Shown here one piece after another: positions 56,736-64,000 of a DNA stretch of 64,000 nt. A program made the translations under genes and the position numbers. Source of the stretch: Lycocorax pyrrhopterus obiensis (lineage: Eukaryota > Chordata > Aves > Passeriformes > Paradisaeidae); NCBI GenBank assembly GCA_014706295.1, contig JACSVZ010000012.1, forward strand, positions 14,688,227-14,752,226, written 5' to 3'. Each line of letters begins with the position of its first letter. Positions within the stretch are counted from its first letter, which is position 1. The notes under the pieces are model-generated. The model saw nothing but the letters and a program-made list of their open reading frames with translations. It was not told where the DNA came from and did not search any database.

Positions 56736-59687
56736 TTCTCCGGCGCCAGCTGTGGGCTTGCCTTGATGGCCTCCAGTGTAGCCTTGGATAAGCTGTAGGA
56801 ATGACCTGGATTCCTTTCTGCGCTGGAGACATCGGCCTTCAGCTGCCTCCCCGCAGTGCCAGCCGGGGCCACGCAGAGATGCAGGGACAGATACAGCGCG
56901 CTCTGATTTGCACGGTCTCTTCTTCCCCTTGATAAGAAGCCGCAGGAGAGGTCTCTGATCCTTCGGGTGCCCGCAGAGCCGGGCTGGCAGGGCTGGGAGG
57001 CGGGAATGTGTCTCCAGGGGATCGGGGTGCTGCTCACTGTCACCATCCCAGAACTGTTCTTGTTTTCCCCTTGTACCCATGGAGAACTCGTGTCCCAGTA
57101 TTTATTGGGATGCCAAAGGGAAGCCACAAACGTGCCTTTGCAGGTGGGCAGGGAGTGGGGAGATGCTTTCAGCAGCCCTGGATCTGCTCGTGGGGCTCTG
57201 CCTCCTTCGCTGTCTCACCCAGAGAGTCCCACTGAGCACAGGCTGTAGTTTCTGGCCTAGTCTTCACCTCTTTCTAGCTTAACCTGCCTTAGGTGATGTA
57301 GGATCAGGCTTTGCACCCCTTTTCTTCTGGGATTTGGCATCCTGCTTGTGAATTCATTCACCCAGGAGCCGAAATAGTCACATCTGCTCACTGTGTGATG
57401 TGCTCCTGGTACATGATTGGTATTTTATTGGAGCTTTGCTCTCTGTAGCCCGTTCAAGTTGAGCTTCATTAGTCCCTCAGAGAGGCTTTGCTGCTCCATC
57501 TGGGATGTGCTGGGGTGGGGTATGGTCTCCTCAATAAATGCTGGTAGTAGCCTGCTACTCCTGGGAGTGTGTGGGTGCTCAGGGTGAGCTCGTGACGTGT
57601 CTGCCACGTGTCCCAGCTCTTTGTGGGTTTAGCTTCAGCCAAAGGGTGACACTTTTGAGGTGGATTCTTCGTAGAGAACACCCCAGGTTCACAAAGATGA
57701 ATAAATGGTTTGCAGGGTTTGGTGGGCCAGGGTGTGCACTTCAAATTGCAGGTGGCAGAAGGACTGGTTAGTTCTTCCCTCGCTTTCCTGTGGATACACA
57801 CATTTATCCTCCTGAATTACACCTTGTTTTCTTCTTTCTTTGCCTTGAACATCCACTATTTGGCTCAGCCACAAGTCCTGCCTGTGGAAGTTGAGAAGCA
57901 GTCCCTGGCTGTGCTGCAGGATTTACTGTTGTAACTCATCATGTGACTCCTGTGCAAGATTTTCCTTCTGTTCCCATTTCCTTGGAGCCTACAGATGGGC
58001 ATGTTCTGCTGCTACTGCACCCTCCTTCCCGGAAACAGTTGGAAAAGTGTGAAGATGAGCTGCTGGAAGGCACACTGGGAACAAATAAAACATAATTAAA
58101 CTCTGCTCCAGAATAACAGGCTGCTGGAAGCAGATTTTCCTTAGTGGGGCTGAAATAGAAGGGAATGAGCAGGGATGAATTAGAGCTTGATTAACTGGGG
58201 AGGGATTTTGGGAGGAAGCTGGGAAGGCAGGAGGGAATGCAGTGATGCACGGTGAGCTCAGACACTACAGATGTTGTAGAATGAGTGCCTGTTTGCTGGG
58301 CTTAGTTGCCACTCATGGCTCAGAAATCTTAATGCCACTTAAAATTTGGGTTCAGGGGAAGCTTCAATCATTCTTTGCTTTCAGAGGTATTTGCAGAGAG
58401 CTCTGGGCACCCCTGTGTGGTGGCTCTTGGGGTGCTCCTGCCTGTTGTGTGTGTAAACAGAGCTTGTGCAGTGTCCAGTTTGTGGGAAAGGTGGTGAGGA
58501 TGTCGTGGTGTCTCCGTAGGGAAAACAGGATATTGCAGAACCCAGGTGGGTTTCTGTGGAGTTCATCTCTAAACACGCAGGAACCAGATCCAACTTCAAG
58601 CTTTTCTCTTCTTTCATAGATCACAAATTACTGTATTGTTTCCTGCTCAGCTTTTAGGGTCCTTCTAGAGGATTTTAGTGAACAGCTTCAAAGTAAATAT
58701 TGTTCACGGAGCTATCCTTGAAGGGATTTGTTTTCTGTCCAAATAAGCCATGTCTTTGTCTCATCGCTCCTCCCTTCACCTTTGTTGCTTCCACTGGTGG
58801 AGATGAACCATCTTTGATGCCCTGGGATCTCCTGAGCAAACCACTCACCTGGGAATTGCATTTGTAGCTCCCATGTGAGGCTGGAATTTCGGGGATTGCC
58901 TCTTAGGAAATACATTCTTCAGTTATGTGGGATTTGTATCCTGCCAGCAAATAAAACAGCTTAGGAAAAGGGACTTCCAGGAAATGCTGCTTGGTGAGGT
59001 TTGGGATTCAGAGATGCTGCAGAACTGCAGCCAGGCTTCTCCCAGAACAAATCACACTTCCCTCAGGTTGTCCCTGGGCCTCCCAGGCAAGCGGCCACGC
59101 GGGAAGCAGACAATGGAAGTGGCAGCCCAGATCCAGGGAATCTCGTGTCCCTGTTCTGTGTGAGGCACACGGAGCTGCCGAAATGGGAGCAGGCAGTGGG
59201 CGTCTGTAGCTTGGATGTTTCTGAGTTTCCCACAGCAGCATCCTGGCTTTCATTCCATAGGCTCCCTTACCACCTTCCCATTTTTTAGCAGTGAGTGCTG
59301 TCATTTTCTCATGCTTGAAGCTGCCTGGTGATGGTTTAAGCCTTTCATTCACGAAGGAATGAAGTGTGTGGATTGCAGCACGTCCTGCCAGGTAATGCTG
59401 GTGAGCCCTGGGTGATCCTGGCGCTCGTGGTTGCCAAGGAGCTCCTGCTCAATTACCAAATAACTCCTGTTGATTCTGTGCGAGCCTCGCTGAGCTGGTG
59501 GCCCTGAGGCTGGCTCAGGCTGTGGGCTGTGAACCAGAGCTCCTTTGGGGAGCACTCCTGCTGTTTGCAGGTGACTGAGGACATTTTGACAGGAGGGAGC
59601 AGCAGCTTCTTGCTCCTGCAGAGCCCCTTGGCCTGGCTGTCCCATCACCCTGGGGACATTTGGGCCCCATGTGGGCTGTGCTGCCTG

Positions 59688-60057
59688 TCCATGGCACAGG
59701 TGAGCTCAGGGAGGCTGTTTCACAGCACAGGTGAGCTCAGGGATGCTGTTCCACGGCACAGGTGAGCTCAGGGATGCTGTGCTGCCTGTCCATGGCACAG
59801 GTGAGCTCAGGGATGCTGTTCCACGGCACAGGTGAGCTCAGGGAGGCTGTTCCATGGCACAGGTGAGCTCAGGGAGGCTGTTCCACGGCACAGGTGAGCT
59901 CAGGGAGGCTGTGCTGCCTGTCCATGGCACAGGTGAGGTCAGGGAGGCTGTTCCACGGCACAGGTGAGCTCAGGGATGCTGTGCTGCCTGTTCCATGGCA
60001 CAGGTGAGCTCAGGGATGCTGTTCCACGGCACAGGTGAGCTCAGGGAGGCTGTGCTG
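59688..60057 (+). repeat. Minisatellite with splice-donor-like units
   Basis: Eleven units, alternating about 31 bp (ggcacaggtgagctcaggga plus tgctgttccac) and about 39 bp (the same plus tgctgtgctgcctgtccat). Ten contain CAGGTGAGC and one CAGGTGAGG, all matching a 5' splice-site consensus in the direction of the host gene. Confidence 0.95.
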
Positions 60058-60584
60058 TGAGGACACGAGGAGGATGCTGCTGCTGCACAGGCAGGATGTG
60101 CTGGCACGTGGCGAGGTGGGCTCAGCTTCACAGCAGGGTTTTAGGATGAAGAGGGAGCTGAGTGTGCTGTCCCCTCCCTCTGTCCCCCAGCAGTGCCAGC
60201 TGAGGCGCAGCATCAAAGCCACGCCACTGAGCCCGCAGCTCTGCCTGCTCTCAGTGCATCCTCTTCATGTGCAGTTTCCAAATAAAAGCAAACCCTTTGT
60301 AGAGCCCTTCTGACTCAATCAGCTGCTGAGCAGAGAAACGAGAGAGTAGGAACTCGGCAGTTCCGGCCTCAGCTCCAACATCTGGCTTCCTTTTTCAGCC
60401 GGCAAGTCATACTGTGACTTTGTGTGCCCCTCGGTTATCTCCCCTTTATTAAATCATCAAACTGTGATGCCATGATGATTTTTGTCTTTTCTTTTATATC
60501 CCTGTTATACCTTTTTACAGCTTCTGTATCCTTAGTACTTTAGCCTACATTCTTGGACTTATTTGTCAAGCCAGAAGACTCAAC

Positions 60585-60915
60585 ATTTTAGAGGTTTCGT
60601 AGTTAGGGATCAGTGTGCCCCAGACCCCAAGGTCCTCTCCAGAACACATTTTGTAAACTGAGATAGAACCATCCAGGGGAAGGTTCCTTGGGGAGGGGTG
60701 CTCACTCGAGCCTCTCATTAGGGAATCTTTGATAGATGTGCTAATTAGTAACACCTATAATGTGATACCAGATCTTTTGGGGTGTGCATTGTGGTGTGCA
60801 TGGAGGTGCATTCGACCTGGACGTGGTGCACCTAAGGATCCTTAAAATAAATACCAAGGTAAAATCCCTTTTTCCCTTCTAACTGTGTTTGACTCTTGAT
60901 TTTAAGACCAGGAAA
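60585..60915 (+). mobile_element. Probable old LTR fragment (ERVL-like)
   Basis: ggtttcgtagttagggatca, caaggtcctctccagaacac, cattagggaatctttgatag, gtaacacctataatgtgata, gtgcattcgacctggacgtg, cctaaaggatcc-like text, an aataaat signal at 60,846-60,852 and the ending ctaactgtgtttgactcttg. This resembles the U3-R-U5 order of avian ERVL-type long terminal repeats. No internal retroviral genes, primer site or target-site duplication was found, so a solo or partial LTR is likely. Confidence 0.4.
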
Positions 60916-63900
60916 AGGCATCAACTGGAGCTGATGGTTGATGCTGGTGAACTTCCCATCTCTGCAGCAAAGCCTGGGTAGCTCCGGAGATGAGCGAGGA
61001 GCGGGAACTGTAGCAGGAGAGCTGATCTCTGCTCGGATGCTTCCTCCAAAAGCAAAGCTTTTTCTCGGAAGAAAACAGCTCATTTAGCAGAATGGTTGCA
61101 CATAATCCCTTTCAGGACCTATAATAATTCCAATACATCCATATTTCAAAGAGCTGGGTAGCTAAATGTAGGCTGCACTGGCTCCGAGAGGACTAAAAGC
61201 CGTCAAGGCAAAATTGTTGAGCCTCCAGGTTCACTAAATGAGCTTGAAAAGCTCATTTCTACTGGCTGTCACTGATGGATGGATGGTGCTGGTTGTAATT
61301 ATTTCAGCAGAAAAGCATTAAAATCTGGCAGGTACCACAAAGCTCCTGCCATGGGGTTCAGGGCTATGGAGAGATCACTCCACGTGTGGGTACATGAAAA
61401 CTCCAAGAATTCAGGGTTCAGTCTGGTGAATTAATTGCACATTGTTAGGTGGTGTCACTTAGGAAAGAAGTAGCTGCTGTTAGTGTTTTATTTGTACATT
61501 AGTATGTGCAGAGTAGAAGAAAATGTAGCTTTGGGGTGTATAGGCTGCTACCTGTCTGGTAGAATGTGCCCTAAAATCTTTCCAAATCATTATCCTCTGT
61601 CAGACAGCAGATATTTCCTCTTAGGAACTATATTTGTATTGGGGTCACTGCTGCCTTGGCTTTCTCTGCATCTCAGGTGTCAACATGACAACCTTCTTTG
61701 AGAGAAAGAGAAGGAAGTGTTTGCTGCTTTGTTTTATCAAAATCAAATGTTTAGACTCCCATTTAGATCAAATAAATTTTGGAATCCCATTTCCAGCATT
61801 TCTGAAGTGTGCAGCATGTGCCTGTTCTCCCTTGAAGGCCTTGTTGTTCCAACCAAAATGTAAATATTAATATTTTGGTAGAGGAATAGCAGTTGGCTTT
61901 TCCCCCTACTGATTCTGATGGTCAAGGACTTTCCTACTCATCCAGGCAGCCCCTGGGGTTTATTTGTGGGTTCTCTGTCCTCTGGAATTTTGGGAATGAT
62001 GCAACTTCTCCTGGGCTAAGAAGCATCTACAGCTTATGGTGAAGCAGCTCTTTTCCAATCTTACCTTCCCTCCACACACAGTTGATGCCTTTCTTTATCC
62101 ATGTTTCTCTTTCCTGTTTATGCTCAGGATACTTTCACTCCACCAGAGCTATTCCAGGCTCTTCTAGCAACACCACAAATTCCTTATTTTTTCTCCCCCT
62201 GATCTTCCCTGACTCTTCTCCTATGTGGATCATGCCCAGAATTCTATTTCTTCTCCCATTTCCAACCCTTTGCATTCACGCTCTAAAGTATCTTTTATTT
62301 GTTCCAGCATCTCCGGGTTTGTGGCTGGATCTCAGTGTGTATTTTTAGCAGTTTGACTTAATATTTTATTAGGGCTTTAATTGCAGCGTGGATTTCTTCC
62401 CGAGAGGGATTGTCCTGGTTCCTTTTTGTCCCCTCTTTGGAGAAAGGAGTGTGCTCATCTGTTTTGTGTACTGGCTTGTCAGGGTGCCAAAGCCAGCGCT
62501 GGATGCAGCTTTCCAGAGGGGAATGTGGGGGTTTTTTGCCTTTGGAGAGATGTTTTGCCTGAAAAATCTGTGTTGTGCTCAGCTGCTTCATTGAGTAAGA
62601 ACAGAACCGGTTTCTTCTGCTTTGCAATTCCACCTTTTCTTTGGGATGAAGAGCAGTTTCTTCCAGGGAAGTTTGGCTCCGTGGTGGTTTCCCTGGTGTT
62701 TAAAATCAAGGTCTGGAGAAGATACAGCAAAACCAGCTACTCGGCATGGCTGCATTTGTTGTTCCTCATCCCATTCCCTAATCCTTTGGTTATGGGGGAT
62801 AAAATTGTATTTTCTACAATTTCTTTTTGCAAGTGTGAAGGAAACAAAGAGGAGGACAATGTGATCCATGATCTCTGCCATGGAAGTGTGAGGTCAGTGC
62901 TCAGGAGGCAATTCCTGCTCCCATTCGTGGCTGGGGGCTGCACCAGCCGTTCCTCTGATCCCAGGAGTTGCTGGCTTTGGGATTGGGAAAGCTGCAGGGG
63001 GAAAAGGCAGCTTTGGCTTTCAAAAGCTGCTTTTTCCTGTTTTCTGCTGGTGCTTGATGGAGCTGGTTGGGTCATGGTGACCCTTTGGACCCCCCAGGAC
63101 AAATATCCCTCCACTGGCCCATCAGAGCCCTCTGCTGTGGACAGAGAGCCTGGAACCTTCCCAGGGGTTGGACCCCCCGGTTGTCCCAGAGCTGCAGGGG
63201 TGAGCAGCAAAGTGCAGTTGTGAAATCCCCCAAAGTGCAAAAGCTTTGCAGATGTCAACATCTTGTTTTTCTTTAATTGGACTGGATGTTCTCCCTGCGT
63301 GAGCTGTCCTTTGAAAATATTTTAATTAACAAAAATCTTCGTTATTCCCATGGTGTTTCCCATGGTAGTTCCATTGTACACTCTTAAATGCCCGAACACA
63401 AGTTTTAATGCTCTTGCCAGGAATAAAATTTAGAGTATCACAATCTATTTTTCCTCTCTTTGACACAGGGTGAGGGTCTGAAAATTCCATATTTTCGTGT
63501 AGTGTAATCAAACCTCTTTGGAAATCAGGTCTGGCTGGTGTAATGTATTGGGTAAGGTATAATCCTGCCCCTGAGTTTGCCCTAAACCTTGCACTTTGTG
63601 TAGCCAGGTGTTGGGAGAGTTTTTCCCCATGATAATGGGCTTAATCCTGCCAGGCAGGAGTGGATGTTGGAGAACTACCTGGAAAAATCAGCAGGATTTG
63701 CTTGCTGGAGCTGGAGCTGCATCTGAGTAGAGGTGCCCCTTTAAGAAATATGCTGAATAATTGGTTTTTTCTTACATTCACTTTCTTTTTTTGCTTGCCC
63801 TGGTGCTTCCCATTTCCAGCTCTGCATATGTGCATAATTCCAGAGACTCCTTCACTTGGGGCCACAAACAACTGTGATTCAGAGCCTTTCCCTGGGTATT

Positions 63901-64000
63901 ATTGGGAGTTGTCTGGAGGCTGAGATAAATAAGGGTTTATTTGCGGCTCTGCTGACAGTGAAGGATTTGAGAAGTGTTTTTAAAAATCTCTTCATGCATC

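Larger units (their letters stand above)
56326..64000 (+). other. Intron 1 of the right-hand gene (candidate XPO6)
   Basis: 7.7 kb with no supported exon. GC content falls to the right. Contains a CR1 tail (56,570-56,735), the splice-donor-like minisatellite (59,688-60,057) and an LTR-like piece (60,585-60,915). Otherwise unique-looking DNA with AT-rich stretches. Frames up to 280 codons near 62.4-63.2 kb lack any recognisable domain. Confidence 0.45.

Noticed and set aside
62381..63223. A 280-codon + strand frame
   Set aside because: Codon use is AT/GC-mixed unlike nearby genes, it has no domain, no Kozak context, and it lies in an apparent intron.
1..64000. tRNA, rRNA or microRNA genes
   Set aside because: I looked for the tRNA B-box (GGTTCGA-type) and for rRNA-like stretches and saw none. 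A hairpin search for microRNA precursors could not be run.

Overview
This is vertebrate nuclear DNA, almost certainly from a bird and probably a songbird. Genes are split by GT-AG introns. Unmethylated-looking CpG islands sit at the gene starts. The dispersed repeats are nearly all short 3' fragments of CR1 LINEs, which typify avian genomes, and GC-rich micro- and minisatellites are unusually dense. There is no bacterial, phage or plasmid signal. Most long open frames are antisense, GC-rich or tandem-repeat artefacts.

Left part (1-19,090, + strand): the 3' portion of a multi-exon gene whose start lies before base 1. Eight exons encode one and a half nucleoside-diphosphate-kinase-like (NDK) domains and end at a stop at 18,974-18,976. 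The first domain has Tyr in place of the catalytic His, and the second has no recognisable active-site motif. The protein is therefore probably a structural or assembly factor; DNAAF8/C16orf71-like or NME8-like are candidates, not proven. Its introns carry three minisatellites (50, 12 and 20 bp units) and CR1 copies.

Middle (19,091-30,740): intergenic, with CR1 fragments, a 30 bp minisatellite, a perfect RFX X-box palindrome and a few AT-rich islands that look like conserved non-coding elements.

SBK1 (30,740 to about 41,900, - strand): the clearest gene. Three coding exons give a complete 393-residue SH3-binding-domain kinase 1. It has a long 3' UTR, a 7 kb first intron, and a non-coding first exon in a strong CpG island.

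Right part (41,960-64,000): an intergenic stretch rich in tandem repeats, including a 1.5 kb array almost devoid of C on the + strand. Then comes a second CpG-island promoter (NRF1, YY1, CCAAT and ETS motifs) driving a + strand gene whose first exon ends at ATG/GTGAGC. SBK1 and this gene are head to head. In human, XPO6 and SBK1 are head to head in the same way, so the right gene is a synteny-based candidate for XPO6; only its first exon and part of intron 1 are in the window. Within that intron lie a minisatellite of repeated splice-donor-like sequences and a probable old LTR fragment.
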